Assembly: GCA_946411985.1 (NCBI GenBank)
Contig: CAMKFY010000001.1
Location: forward strand, 1-45,677
Direction of reading: 5' to 3'
DNA: 45,677 bases
Origin: an uncultured Clostridiaceae bacterium
GTDB taxonomy: Bacteria; Bacillota; Clostridia; Oscillospirales; Ruminococcaceae
Made by a program: the position numbers and the translations under genes. Position 1 is the first letter of the stretch; every line of letters starts with the position of its first letter. This document shows, piece by piece, positions 23,960 through 33,502 of the stretch. The notes under the pieces were generated by a model. It was not told where the DNA came from. It made no database searches and saw nothing but the letters and a program-made list of their open reading frames with translations.

Positions 23960-24994
23960 ATGCACATAAATGAAAATGAATATAAAAAATCTGGAGTAGA
24001 TGTAGAAGCAGGCTATAAAGCAGTAGAGCTTATAAAGCCTTATGTGGAAAAAACAAAAATAGATGGGGCTATAGGAAATATTGGAGGGTTTGCCGGCTTT
24101 TTTAAACCAAATTTTAAAAATTTAGAAGAGCCAATATTAGTGTCCAGCACAGATGGAGTAGGCACAAAAATAAAATTGGCTATGTTACTAAATAAACACG
24201 ATACAATAGGCATAGATTGCGTTGCTATGTGTGCTAACGATATAATATGTAGTGGCGCTGAACCTTTATTTTTTTTAGACTACATAGCTTGTGGCAAGAA
24301 CTATCCGCAAAAAATAAAGGACATAGTTAAAGGGGTGTCGCAAGGTTGCATACAAGCCAAAATGGCATTAATAGGCGGCGAAACAGCAGAACACCCAAAC
24401 ATAATGGCAGAAAATGAATATGACCTTTGCGGATTTGCTGTTGGCATTGTAGATAGAAGTAAAATTCTACCAAAAACTAATATAAACCCAGACGATATAA
24501 TTATAGGGCTGCCGTCTAGTGGCGTTCATTCTAATGGTTTTTCACTTATTAGAAAGATATTTAATATTGAAAATATAGATTTAAACAGTAATTTTAACCT
24601 TCTTGAAGATACACTAGGAAACACTCTGTTAACTCCAACAACAATTTACGTGCAACCAATAAAGCAACTCCTAAAAGACGTAAACGTTAAAGCCATTTGC
24701 CATATAACAGGTGGCGGTTTTTTTGAAAATATACCCAGAATGCTGCCAAGTGATATGTCTGCAACAATTTACAAGAAGAATTTAAAAACCCCTAAAATAT
24801 TTGAACTAATAATGCAAAAAGGAAATATATCTGAAAATAATATGTTACAAATTTTTAATATGGGCATAGGGCTTATGTGCGTTATACCAAGAGAAGATGA
24901 AGAGAAAGCATTAAATAGTTTGCATAAGTTTAGTGTTAACGCTTATGTTTTAGGAAAAATATCACAAGAAGACGTAAAGGTTAAAATAATTTAA
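23960..24994 (+). CDS. purM: Phosphoribosylformylglycinamidine cyclo-ligase PurM
   Basis: PurM closes the imidazole ring to give AIR. The 344-aa protein starts near YKKSGVDVEAGYKAVELIKP and shows LVSSTDGVGTKIKLA, DCVAMCANDIICSGAEPLFF, GGETAEHP and the C-terminal THITGGG-like HITGGGFFENIPRML. ATG 23960 follows GAAGGGTG by about seven bases; an upstream GTG (23951) overlaps the purF stop. The short gap fits one transcript. Confidence 0.96.
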   Translation: MHINENEYKKSGVDVEAGYKAVELIKPYVEKTKIDGAIGNIGGFAGFFKPNFKNLEEPILVSSTDGVGTKIKLAMLLNKHDTIGIDCVAMCANDIICSGAEPLFFLDYIACGKNYPQKIKDIVKGVSQGCIQAKMALIGGETAEHPNIMAENEYDLCGFAVGIVDRSKILPKTNINPDDIIIGLPSSGVHSNGFSLIRKIFNIENIDLNSNFNLLEDTLGNTLLTPTTIYVQPIKQLLKDVNVKAICHITGGGFFENIPRMLPSDMSATIYKKNLKTPKIFELIMQKGNISENNMLQIFNMGIGLMCVIPREDEEKALNSLHKFSVNAYVLGKISQEDVKVKII

Positions 24995-25022
24995 TTTATA
25001 AAATAATTTAGGAGGTTAATTA

Positions 25023-25652
25023 TTGAATAAAATAGCAGTTTTAGTTTCAGGCACAGGCACAAATTTAAAAGCCTTAATAGAAGCTATAAAAAACAACGAA
25101 ATTAAAAACGGAAAAATATCACTAGTTATATCTTCAAATAAAAATGCAAAAGCTATAACAATAGCTAAAGAAGCAAATATAAATACAATGGTGTTAGATA
25201 GAAAAAGTTTTAAATTGGCGCATGAGTTTGAGGAAGCTTTATTTTTAGCGTTAAAAGAAGAAGAACCAAATTTAATAGTTATGGCAGGGTTTTTGTGCAT
25301 AATACCTAAAAAAATTACAGATCACTTTAAAAATAAAATAATTAACATACACCCATCTTTAATACCAGCTTTTTGTGGCGAAGGCTTTTATGGGCTAAAG
25401 GTGCATGAAGCAGTGCTTAAAAAGGGGGTTAAAATAACGGGGGCTACTGTGCATTTTGTAAACGAAATAGCAGACGGTGGCCCTATAATTTTGCAAAAAA
25501 GCGTGGAGGTAAAGCAAACCGATTCTCCAGAGATTTTGCAAAAAAGGGTTATGGAGCAAGCAGAATGGGTTATTTTAAAAAAAGCTGTAAATTATATATG
25601 TTTAAATAGAATTTATGTTAAAAATAACAAAACATTTATAACGGAGGAATAA
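25023..25652 (+). CDS. purN: Phosphoribosylglycinamide formyltransferase PurN
   Basis: PurN transfers a formyl group from 10-formyl-THF to GAR. The 209-aa protein begins IAVLVSGTGTNLKALIEA and contains INIHPSLIPAF with the catalytic HPS region and GATVHFVNEIADGGPII with the catalytic Asp. The start is TTG 25023, seven bases after AGGAGG. It sits between purM and purO, with a three-base gap to the latter. Confidence 0.96.
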   Translation: MNKIAVLVSGTGTNLKALIEAIKNNEIKNGKISLVISSNKNAKAITIAKEANINTMVLDRKSFKLAHEFEEALFLALKEEEPNLIVMAGFLCIIPKKITDHFKNKIINIHPSLIPAFCGEGFYGLKVHEAVLKKGVKITGATVHFVNEIADGGPIILQKSVEVKQTDSPEILQKRVMEQAEWVILKKAVNYICLNRIYVKNNKTFITEE

Positions 25653-25655
25653 GCT

Positions 25656-26375
25656 TTGGAAAGTTTGGAAAACGCATTAAGAAAATATAAATACCCAGGA
25701 CGTGGCATAGTAATGGGGCTAGGAGAAGACGACAATTTTTTAATAGGCTACTTTATAACCGGTAGAAGCAAAAACTCCAAAAATAGAATATTAGAATTAG
25801 ATTCCGAAGGAAACGCAAAAACAGTTGAATTTGAAACCACAAACAATAATAAAAATAAAGACCTTATTTTATATAAAGCCACATCTAAGTTTAATACATA
25901 CACAATAATCACAAACGGTAACCATACCGACACAATTTTAGAAGGCCTAAAACTCGGAAAAACATTTGAAGAATCTTTAAAAACAAGAACTTTTGAAGAA
26001 GACCCACCAATATTTACGCCAAGAATATCTGGCATTTTAAACATTGCTAATGGAAAAATAGAATACAAGCTATCAATAATAAAAAGCAACAAAGAAAATA
26101 GATATAACGTAGAAAGATTCTATTTTGAATATGAAGGGGGCACAAAAGGCGTAGGCCACCTAATACACACATATAAACAGAAACAGCAAAATGTTGAAAA
26201 TATAGATAGCTTCTACGGCGAACCTGTTAAGGTGACGCTGCCGGGAGATATTGTTGAATTTGCAAACACAATATGGCAAAACTTAAACGAAGAATATAAA
26301 GTAAGCGTTTTTGCACGTTTAATAAACATTAAAACAAAAAAAGAATATACGAAAATTATTAATAAAAACTCTTAA
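25656..26375 (+). CDS. purO: PurO-type IMP cyclohydrolase
   Basis: A 239-aa protein of the IMP_cyclohyd (PurO) family, first known from archaea, which closes FAICAR to IMP. Supporting segments are KYPGRGIVMGLGEDDNFLIG, YFITGRSKNSKNR and ILNIANGKIEYKLSIIKS. Its place directly ahead of an AICAR transformylase that lacks a cyclohydrolase domain supports the role. TTG 25656 follows ACGGAGGAAT by about eight bases. The set replaces bifunctional PurH, an arrangement I also associate with several Clostridia. Confidence 0.9.
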   Translation: MESLENALRKYKYPGRGIVMGLGEDDNFLIGYFITGRSKNSKNRILELDSEGNAKTVEFETTNNNKNKDLILYKATSKFNTYTIITNGNHTDTILEGLKLGKTFEESLKTRTFEEDPPIFTPRISGILNIANGKIEYKLSIIKSNKENRYNVERFYFEYEGGTKGVGHLIHTYKQKQQNVENIDSFYGEPVKVTLPGDIVEFANTIWQNLNEEYKVSVFARLINIKTKKEYTKIINKNS

Positions 26376-26429
26376 CATAATATAACCTTTTTGTGCACCA
26401 AATAAATTTTAAAAGGCATGGTGAAAAAA

Positions 26430-27608
26430 ATGAAAGAATTAAATTTAAAATATGGATGTAACCCAAACCAAACCCCTGCTAAAATATATATAAAAAATAG
26501 AGAAAGCCTACCTATAGAAATTTTAAACGGCATGCCAGGTTATATAAACCTGCTAGACGCATTAAACAGCTGGCAGCTAGTAAAAGAATTAAAAGCAGCC
26601 ACAAACAAAAAAGCTGCAGCTTCATTTAAACATTTAAGCCCGGCAGGCGCAGCTCTTGGTGAAGGCATATCGCAAAAAACAGCAAAAGTATGTTTTGTAG
26701 ATGATTTGAATTTAACATCTAACATGGCTATAGCATATGCAAAAGCGCGCGGAGCAGACAGAATGTCTTCATATGGGGACTGGGCAGCCTTATCAGATGA
26801 ATGCGACGAAGAGACAGCAAAAATTTTAAAACGAGAAGTATCTGATGGCATAATAGCGCCTAGCTTTACGCCAAAGGCTCTGGAAATATTAAAAACAAAA
26901 AAAAAAGGCCGGTATAACATAATAAAAATAGATGAAAACTACAACCCACCGCAAATTGAAAAAAGAGAAGTGTTTGGGATAACATTCGAGCAAAAACGTA
27001 ATAATTCTATAATAACAAACGAAATTTTAAGCAACGTAGTAACCGAAAACAAAAACATACCGCAAAATGCAAAAGAAGACCTTATACTAGGCGCACTAGT
27101 TAATAAATATACACAATCTAATTCTGTATGCTATACAAAAAACGGCATGGCCATTGGCATAGGAGCCGGCCAGCAATCTAGAATACATTGCACAAGGTTG
27201 GCTGGCAAAAAAGCAGACTCCTTTTTTCTGAGGCATCATAATAAAGTGTTAAATTTACCATTTCTAGAAAATATAAAAAGAGCCACGCGCGACAACGCCA
27301 TAGACGTATACGTTAATGAAAATGCACAGGAGCTTTTAAAAGACGGCAATTGGCAGCAAATATTTTATGAAAAGCCAGAACCATTAACAGAAGCTGAAAA
27401 AAAAGAATGGATATCTGAGCAAAACGAAATATCTCTTTGCTCTGATGCGTTCTTTCCTTTTAGCGATAACATTAAAAGAGCAGCGCAATCTAACGTGCAA
27501 TATATATGCCAACCAGGCGGCTCTATTGCAGACGAACAGGTTATAGCAGAATGCAACAAACACAAAATGGTGATGGTGTTTACAAATATTCGTTTGTTTC
27601 ACCATTAA
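26430..27608 (+). CDS. purH: Stand-alone AICAR transformylase (PurH C-terminal domain only)
   Basis: This 392-aa enzyme formylates AICAR to FAICAR with 10-formyl-THF. It corresponds to the AICARFT domain of PurH without the MGS-like cyclohydrolase domain. Diagnostic parts are LKYGCNPNQTPAKIY, the catalytic Lys-His in SFKHLSPAGAALG, GIGAGQQSRIHCTRLAG and the C-terminal QPGGSIADEQVI. ATG 26430 fits the family start (MKELNLKYG) and has GGTG six bases upstream; ATG 26418 is also in frame. PurO immediately upstream supplies the missing activity. Confidence 0.94.
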   Translation: MKELNLKYGCNPNQTPAKIYIKNRESLPIEILNGMPGYINLLDALNSWQLVKELKAATNKKAAASFKHLSPAGAALGEGISQKTAKVCFVDDLNLTSNMAIAYAKARGADRMSSYGDWAALSDECDEETAKILKREVSDGIIAPSFTPKALEILKTKKKGRYNIIKIDENYNPPQIEKREVFGITFEQKRNNSIITNEILSNVVTENKNIPQNAKEDLILGALVNKYTQSNSVCYTKNGMAIGIGAGQQSRIHCTRLAGKKADSFFLRHHNKVLNLPFLENIKRATRDNAIDVYVNENAQELLKDGNWQQIFYEKPEPLTEAEKKEWISEQNEISLCSDAFFPFSDNIKRAAQSNVQYICQPGGSIADEQVIAECNKHKMVMVFTNIRLFHH

Positions 27609-27691
27609 TTAGGTTAAATATATAATGCAAAAAATATGCAGCTCAATTAGCTAACAAAAACAAAATATTTTTAAGGAGAAAAAATTATATT

Positions 27692-28966
27692 ATGAAAGTT
27701 TTAGTAGTAGGAAAAGGTGGCAGAGAGCACGCCATAGCATGCGCCCTGAAAAAATCTGAAAAAATAAGTAAACTATATTGTGCGCCTGGCAACGGTGGCA
27801 CAGAACAAATAGCCACAAATGTTAACATTTGTGAACTAGATAACGAAAAAATGGTGGAATTTATATTAAAAGAAAAAATAAATTTTGTTGTAGTAACGCC
27901 AGACAACCCATTGGCTAATGGCATGGTAGACGCTATTGAAAAGGTTGGCGTGCCTTGTTTTGGCCCATCAAAAGAAGCAGCAAAAATAGAATCTAGCAAA
28001 ATATTTGCAAAAGAGCTTATGTCTGAAAACAACATACCAACAGCAAAATATGAGGTATTTGAAAACTATGAAAAAGCAATAGAATATTTAAAATTGGAAA
28101 ATAAATACCCAACAGTTATTAAAGCAGACGGCCTTGCGCTTGGGAAAGGAGTAACCGTAGCACAAAATTTTGAGCAAGCAAGCGAAGCAGCATACAACAT
28201 ATTAGAAAAAAATAAATTTGGGCAAAACAATAAAAAAATTTTAATAGAAGAATATTTAGAAGGCATAGAAGCATCTGTACTTTGCTTTTGCGACGGCAAC
28301 ACAATAAAACCAATGATATCTTGTATGGATCATAAAAGAATATTTGATGGCGATAAAGGGCCAAACACAGGAGGCATGGGAGCCGTAGCGCCAAACCCAG
28401 CATACACAGAAGAAATAGCAAAAATATGTGAAAACAAAATATATAGAAAAACAATAGAAGCTATGAAAAAGAGAAAAACACCATTTAGTGGTTGTTTATA
28501 TATTGGGCTAATGCTCACCAAAATTGGCCCAAAAGTGGTGGAATATAATTGCAGGTTTGGCGACCCAGAAACGCAAGCAATACTACCACTTCTTAAAACA
28601 GACCTTTTTTCTATAATGATGGCAATAAAAAATAAGGAACTAGAAAAAATAAACATAGAATTTGAAAAAAAATGCTGCACAAGTTTAATACTCGCCTCAA
28701 AAGGCTACCCAGAAGAATATGAAAAAGGCTTTGAAATAACATTCAAAAGCCAAAACGAAGACGCACACATATATAGCAATGGCACAATATTAAAAAACAG
28801 CAAACTAATAACAAATGGCGGCAGAGTGCTTTGCGTTTCATGCACAGCAAACACTCTGAAAGAATCTATAGAGAAGGCATATAAAGCAGCAGAAAACATA
28901 CAATTTAGCAATATGTATTACAGAAAAGATATAGGCAAAAAGGCACTAGAAATACTAGAAAATTAG
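27692..28966 (+). CDS. purD: Phosphoribosylamine-glycine ligase PurD
   Basis: PurD is the ATP-grasp enzyme making GAR. The 424-aa product starts KVLVVGKGGREHAIACAL, has YPTVIKADGLALGKGVTV (ATP-binding), GPNTGGMGAVAPNPAY and VEYNCRFGDPETQAILP. AAGGAG lies 14 bases ahead of ATG 27692. Its TAG stop directly abuts the htrA stop on the other strand with no spacer. It is the last gene of the cluster here; purL, purB, purA, purK and guaAB are not in the window. Confidence 0.97.
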   Translation: MKVLVVGKGGREHAIACALKKSEKISKLYCAPGNGGTEQIATNVNICELDNEKMVEFILKEKINFVVVTPDNPLANGMVDAIEKVGVPCFGPSKEAAKIESSKIFAKELMSENNIPTAKYEVFENYEKAIEYLKLENKYPTVIKADGLALGKGVTVAQNFEQASEAAYNILEKNKFGQNNKKILIEEYLEGIEASVLCFCDGNTIKPMISCMDHKRIFDGDKGPNTGGMGAVAPNPAYTEEIAKICENKIYRKTIEAMKKRKTPFSGCLYIGLMLTKIGPKVVEYNCRFGDPETQAILPLLKTDLFSIMMAIKNKELEKINIEFEKKCCTSLILASKGYPEEYEKGFEITFKSQNEDAHIYSNGTILKNSKLITNGGRVLCVSCTANTLKESIEKAYKAAENIQFSNMYYRKDIGKKALEILEN

Positions 28967-30388
28967 TTATTGCCCCTCCCCTTTTTCGTTATTGCCGTCA
29001 TCTTCAACATAAAAATCTACGGTTACTGTTCTTTCCTTCTTTGTTTTAATATTAAATAGTGTTATATCAGCAGAATCTGTTGTATGCTTATGTTTTAGCA
29101 TTGCAAAAAGATCGTTAGAATCTTTAACAGGTTTGCCGTCAAATTTTGTTATAACATCACCAGGCCTAATTTTCGCTCTTGCAGCTGGCGAATAAGGCTC
29201 AACGTTGCAAACGACAGCGCCGCCTTCTAATTTTGAATCTTTATTTCCGTTAATGTAGAGCAAAATATCTTTACTTGTATATAGCTGCACTCCAAGCCGC
29301 GCTAGCGGTGCTTCGCCTTTTCCAGTTTTGTTTACCTTATCTAATATTTTGTTAACCTCTGTCATAACTTCGTTAATTGGCAAACACATACCTATGCTAT
29401 CTAAAGTAATGCCTGCGATTTTAGCCATACAAATGCCAATAACCATGCCTTTATTGTTACAAAGCGGCCCACCAGAATTTCCAGCATTCATTGCAGCGTC
29501 CACCTGTATTAATTTAACAGGCTCATAAATTTGCTCGTACTGCAACTCTCTGTCTAGCCCACTAACAATACCATGGCTAACAGAGCCAACATATTCTAAA
29601 GAAAGTGGGCTTCCTATTAAATATACCTCTTGGCCTTTATTTAACTTTGAAGAATCACCAATTTCAGCGCAAACCACCTTCCTGCCATCTAAAGGCACCT
29701 TTAACACAGCAATATCTACAGAAGGATTGCTTCCTAACACCTCAGCCTTTTTAAAATTTTTAACATCGCCATCAAAATATATGTCTATTTCGCTATTCTT
29801 TTTATGACGCAACACATCTTCAACAACGTGAAAGTTTGTTAAAACATAAGCAAAATCCCCAACAGTTTTAAATATAAAACCAGATGCAGTGCCATTAGCT
29901 ATTACATCTGCATCTTTATCCACTTTGGCTTTTTTATCATCACCTCCAAAAAACGGGAAGAAAAAAGGCATACCAGGAAACGGAAAATCAAAGCCATTGT
30001 TAGCTGCAACATTTTCATCTCTAATTACTATCTTTATAGACACAACAGAAGGAGACACCTTTAAAGCCACAGCCTCACCGCTGCTACAAGAATCTCCTTC
30101 AATATGTACCTCTCTTGGGCTTGTGTCTATTTTTTTATCTTTTAAAAGGTATCTGTCTAACATTCTGCCAAAAAAGGCGCCACCGCCAGATGCAACAGCA
30201 ACCAAAAAGAACACCATAAAAGCAAAACCCGATCTACTCATATAAACTCTAGAGCCAGTGCCTCTCTTGCGGCGATTATTAGTAGAGCCACCGTTAACAC
30301 CATTTAAAAGGTCATTTAAATGTCTCACTTCATCATTGTTATTTTTTTTGTTTTTTGCTTTATTAAATTTATTAAAAAAATTATTCAA
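28967..30388 (-). CDS. Membrane-anchored HtrA/DegP-like trypsin-family serine protease
   Basis: An envelope quality-control protease of the HtrA family. The 473-aa protein has a charged cytoplasmic N-terminus (about 1-55), one membrane anchor (about 53-72), a trypsin-like domain with the full triad (His in VLTNFHVVED, Asp in NPSVDIAVLK, Ser in NAGNSGGPLC), and one C-terminal PDZ domain (about 365-455, with PAARAKIRPGDVITKFDG). An insert FPFPGMPFFFPFFGG near residue 135 fits the LA-loop region. The start is a TTG at 30388. Gene and purD converge with adjacent stops. Confidence 0.93.
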   Translation of the reverse strand: MNNFFNKFNKAKNKKNNNDEVRHLNDLLNGVNGGSTNNRRKRGTGSRVYMSRSGFAFMVFFLVAVASGGGAFFGRMLDRYLLKDKKIDTSPREVHIEGDSCSSGEAVALKVSPSVVSIKIVIRDENVAANNGFDFPFPGMPFFFPFFGGDDKKAKVDKDADVIANGTASGFIFKTVGDFAYVLTNFHVVEDVLRHKKNSEIDIYFDGDVKNFKKAEVLGSNPSVDIAVLKVPLDGRKVVCAEIGDSSKLNKGQEVYLIGSPLSLEYVGSVSHGIVSGLDRELQYEQIYEPVKLIQVDAAMNAGNSGGPLCNNKGMVIGICMAKIAGITLDSIGMCLPINEVMTEVNKILDKVNKTGKGEAPLARLGVQLYTSKDILLYINGNKDSKLEGGAVVCNVEPYSPAARAKIRPGDVITKFDGKPVKDSNDLFAMLKHKHTTDSADITLFNIKTKKERTVTVDFYVEDDGNNEKGEGQ

Positions 30389-30555
30389 CTTTCTTCAAAC
30401 CTACCCTTCGCAATTAAAACTAAACATTTAAAGTTGTCAAAAATACCACGCCTGCAATTATAACACAAGATTGCAATTTTAACAACACAATTAGAGTAAA
30501 ATTAAATAAATTGGTAAAAGCAATAGTAACATAAATAGTAATTATAAAATTTTTA

Positions 30556-30584
30556 TTGTAAATTGTTAATAGTTATGGTAAACT
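30556..30584 (+). promoter_or_regulatory. Possible promoter of the V-ATPase operon
   Basis: -35 TTGTAA (30556-30561), 17-base spacer, -10 TAAACT (30579-30584), about 57 bases ahead of the first subunit gene. The match is moderate. Confidence 0.45.
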
Positions 30585-30640
30585 CTTTAAGCAAGAAATT
30601 ATTCTATAAAAATTGTTATTTTGAGAAAGGTTTCAGTTTT

Positions 30641-30964
30641 ATGTTAAAAGAAATTCTTTTAAAGGTGCAAAAAAAAGAGCAAGAGTCCGCGCATAGCATA
30701 GAAAAAGAAGTTGACGCTTGCGAAAAAAATATTGAAAAAGCAAAAGGCAAAGCTAAAAAATATATCGAAATTAAGAAACATCAAAATAAAATTCTATATG
30801 AAAGAGAAATAGAAGCCTTCGTAAACAAACTGCAAAAACAACAAAAAGAATTTGAAGAAATTTTAAACGCGGAATGCGCAAAACTCGAAGAAAATTTTAA
30901 TAAAAATTCTAAAGTTGCCATAAAAGCAGTTATAAACAGCTTTATAGAAGAAAATGAAAATTAA
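30641..30964 (+). CDS. V/A-type ATPase peripheral-stalk subunit H (G-like)
   Basis: A 107-aa, almost wholly helical Lys/Glu-rich protein (LLKVQKKEQESAHSIEKEVD) at the head of the V-ATPase operon, the place of subunit G/H, which forms the peripheral stalk with subunit E. I chose ATG 30641 because AAAGG lies ten bases upstream and the N-terminus fits the family; an ATG/TTG further upstream (30563) would add unrelated residues. Assignment rests on size, helicity and operon position. Confidence 0.8.
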   Translation: MLKEILLKVQKKEQESAHSIEKEVDACEKNIEKAKGKAKKYIEIKKHQNKILYEREIEAFVNKLQKQQKEFEEILNAECAKLEENFNKNSKVAIKAVINSFIEENEN

Positions 30965-31023
30965 ACATAAAAAGCAATTTTAATTTAAAACCATCTATAT
31001 ACACTTTTAGAAAGGATTTTTAT

Positions 31024-32994
31024 ATGGCAATAGTTAGAACAAAGCCGTTTGTTATATTAGGAATTTTGGAAAATAGAGAACAAATTTTGCAAGAACTTCA
31101 AATTTTAGAATGCGCGCAGGTGGAAAGAGTAGAAAATTTAAAATATATAACGGATTTTAAATTAAACGAAAAATTAACCAACATAAATGAAAACATTAAA
31201 CATAGCGAAAGCTGCATAAAAATTTTAAACAAATTTAATTCAACCAAAAAAGTAAAACAACATAATTTCAAAAAACAAAAAATACAAAATTTAAAATATT
31301 GTGAAGAAAACTTTGAAAGCATATTGAAAATAATAAAATATATAATACAATGCGAAAATGAAATTAAAGGTTTACAAAAAGAAATTGAAACGGCAGAAAA
31401 TGGAAAACTACATTTTAAGAATTACCTAACCTTAAACACCCCAACAAAAATTTTAGATACACAAAATGTCTGTTATTTTATTGGAGAAATATTAGGCAGT
31501 TTCACGCAAGAAGAATTAATTTTAAAATTTAAAGAAATTGAAAATTCTATATATATTAAAATTATATGTAATAAAAAATTAACCACCACCCTATTTTTAA
31601 TTACAAATAAAGACGTGTATGCAAAGGCAAAAGATATTTTATATAATTTAAGCTTTACTAAAGCTCCAGAAGATATTGAAAAAACACCAAAAGAGAATGT
31701 TACAATTTTTGAGGAAAATATAAAAATTTTAAAAAATAAAATAAACAGTTTAAAAAATGAAATAAAATTTAATTTTAAAAATCTGCAATATATAGAGCTT
31801 ATGGCAGACTACCTAAGCGTTGAAAAAGAAAAATATGAAACAATAATTAAAACAATATCCACAAAAAACACCTTCATATTAAAAGGGTTTGTAAACCCAA
31901 GACGCGAAGAAAAATTAAAAGATATTGTAAATAAATTTAATTCATATATTAAAATTTCAGAGCCAAACGAGAGCTCGCCGGTGTTTTTTTCTAATAATTT
32001 TATAGTAGCGCCAATACAAAATATAACAAAGACATATTCAATGCCATCATATGAAGATGTAGACCCAAACCCTATTATGTCTTTTTTTTATTATATTTTT
32101 TTTGGTATGATGTTTTCAGACGCTGGGTATGGCATTATTCTCAGTTTGTTTTGCCTAGTTTTTATACTGAATAAAAACACTAGCTATAGCAAAAAACAGC
32201 TTTTTAAAATGTTTTTTATGTGTGGCATATCCACAACGTTTTGGGGGCTTATGTATGGCAGCTTGTTTGGCGATATGCTGCAGGTTTTATTTAAAACGTT
32301 TTTAAATAAAAATTTCTACTTGCCACCACTATTTATTAACACAACAAAAAGCCCGCTTTTGCTATTAATATTTAGCATTCTAATTGGCATATTGCACGTA
32401 TGCATAGGTTTGATTATTAAATTATATATTCTACTAAGAAATAAAAATTTTAAAGAAGCTATTTTTAACGTTTTAGGTTGGGTTCTTATTTTAACAGGCA
32501 TAGGGGTTTACATGGCCACGTCTACAATAGAGCATGCTAAAATATCTAAGTTTTTGAATATTAAAATGCTTACCACAATTGGAATTTATACTGCTGTTGT
32601 TGGCGCGTTTTCTATATTAATTTTTAGTGGCTATAAAAATAAAGGCGTAATGAAAATTTTAGGCGGAATAATAAACCTTTACGGCATAACATCTTATGTT
32701 AGCGATGTTCTATCTTACTCTAGGCTAATGGCACTCGGAATAGCTACCGGGGTTATTGCAAACGTTGTAAATATTTTGGCTAGCATGGGCGGGTCTGGCT
32801 TTTTTGGAATTTTGCTTTTTGTGTTAATAGCTTCTTTAGGGCACGCTTTAAATTTTGGCATAAATATTTTAGGCGCTTATGTGCATACAAATAGGTTGCA
32901 ATATGTTGAATTTTTCAGTAAATTTTATGTAGGTGGTGGAAGGGCTTTCTCCCCTTTTGGGATACACACTAAATATATAGATTTTATTAATTAA
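31024..32994 (+). CDS. ntpI: V/A-type ATPase membrane subunit I (a-subunit)
   Basis: The stator subunit that forms the ion half-channels against the K ring. The 656-aa protein has a cytoplasmic coiled-coil half (about 1-330) and a C-terminal membrane half with about seven or eight helices. The family segments MPSYEDVDPNPIMSFFYYIF and FGMMFSDAGYGI are present, and the functional Arg lies in DVLSYSRLMALGIATGVIA. AAAGGA precedes ATG 31024. The cytoplasmic half is very Lys/Asn/Ile-rich. Confidence 0.95.
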   Translation: MAIVRTKPFVILGILENREQILQELQILECAQVERVENLKYITDFKLNEKLTNINENIKHSESCIKILNKFNSTKKVKQHNFKKQKIQNLKYCEENFESILKIIKYIIQCENEIKGLQKEIETAENGKLHFKNYLTLNTPTKILDTQNVCYFIGEILGSFTQEELILKFKEIENSIYIKIICNKKLTTTLFLITNKDVYAKAKDILYNLSFTKAPEDIEKTPKENVTIFEENIKILKNKINSLKNEIKFNFKNLQYIELMADYLSVEKEKYETIIKTISTKNTFILKGFVNPRREEKLKDIVNKFNSYIKISEPNESSPVFFSNNFIVAPIQNITKTYSMPSYEDVDPNPIMSFFYYIFFGMMFSDAGYGIILSLFCLVFILNKNTSYSKKQLFKMFFMCGISTTFWGLMYGSLFGDMLQVLFKTFLNKNFYLPPLFINTTKSPLLLLIFSILIGILHVCIGLIIKLYILLRNKNFKEAIFNVLGWVLILTGIGVYMATSTIEHAKISKFLNIKMLTTIGIYTAVVGAFSILIFSGYKNKGVMKILGGIINLYGITSYVSDVLSYSRLMALGIATGVIANVVNILASMGGSGFFGILLFVLIASLGHALNFGINILGAYVHTNRLQYVEFFSKFYVGGGRAFSPFGIHTKYIDFIN

Positions 32995-33020
32995 TAATAT
33001 TAAATTAGGAGGCATTAATT

Positions 33021-33485
33021 ATGGGTATGTTTTTAGCAGTGTTAGGGGCAGCTTTGGCAGTGGCTTTACCTTGCATAGGTTCTTCAAAAGGAGTTGGCAT
33101 TGCAAGTGAAGCAGCAAATGGCCTTACAGCACTACAGCCCGACAAATTTGGAAAACTTTTAGTGTTGCAATTGCTGCCAGGCACGCAAGGTTTATATGGT
33201 TTTATAATATCTATAATGGTTACTTTAAACATTGGAATCTTAGGCGGAAAACCTATACGTGGGAAAGTTGGCTGTTTATATTTTGCTGCATGTATTGCAA
33301 TGGCTTTAGGCGGGCTTTTTTCTGCTATATACCAAGGCAGAGTATGTGCCACAGGCATAAACATAATAGCAAAGCAACCAAAAGATAGCTCAAAAGCAAT
33401 AGTGTCCGCGTCACTTGTGGAGTTGTATGCACTATTATCTTTTATAATTTCGTTTCTAATTATAATAAATATTAACAAACTTTAG
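33021..33485 (+). CDS. ntpK: V/A-type ATPase rotor-ring subunit K (double-hairpin proteolipid)
   Basis: The 154-aa protein has four membrane helices, the duplicated-hairpin form of the c-subunit. Residues that bind Na+ in Enterococcus hirae NtpK have counterparts here: Leu, Thr and Gln in LLPGTQGLYG (about residues 51-60), Gln in IYQGRVCATG (105) and the ion-carrying Glu in SLVELYALL (134), with a nearby Tyr. Helices 1-2 carry no acidic ion site, so each subunit should carry one ion. AGGAGG precedes ATG 33021. Confidence 0.95.
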   Translation: MGMFLAVLGAALAVALPCIGSSKGVGIASEAANGLTALQPDKFGKLLVLQLLPGTQGLYGFIISIMVTLNIGILGGKPIRGKVGCLYFAACIAMALGGLFSAIYQGRVCATGINIIAKQPKDSSKAIVSASLVELYALLSFIISFLIIININKL

Positions 33486-33502
33486 ACATAGAGGTTTTAA
33501 AT

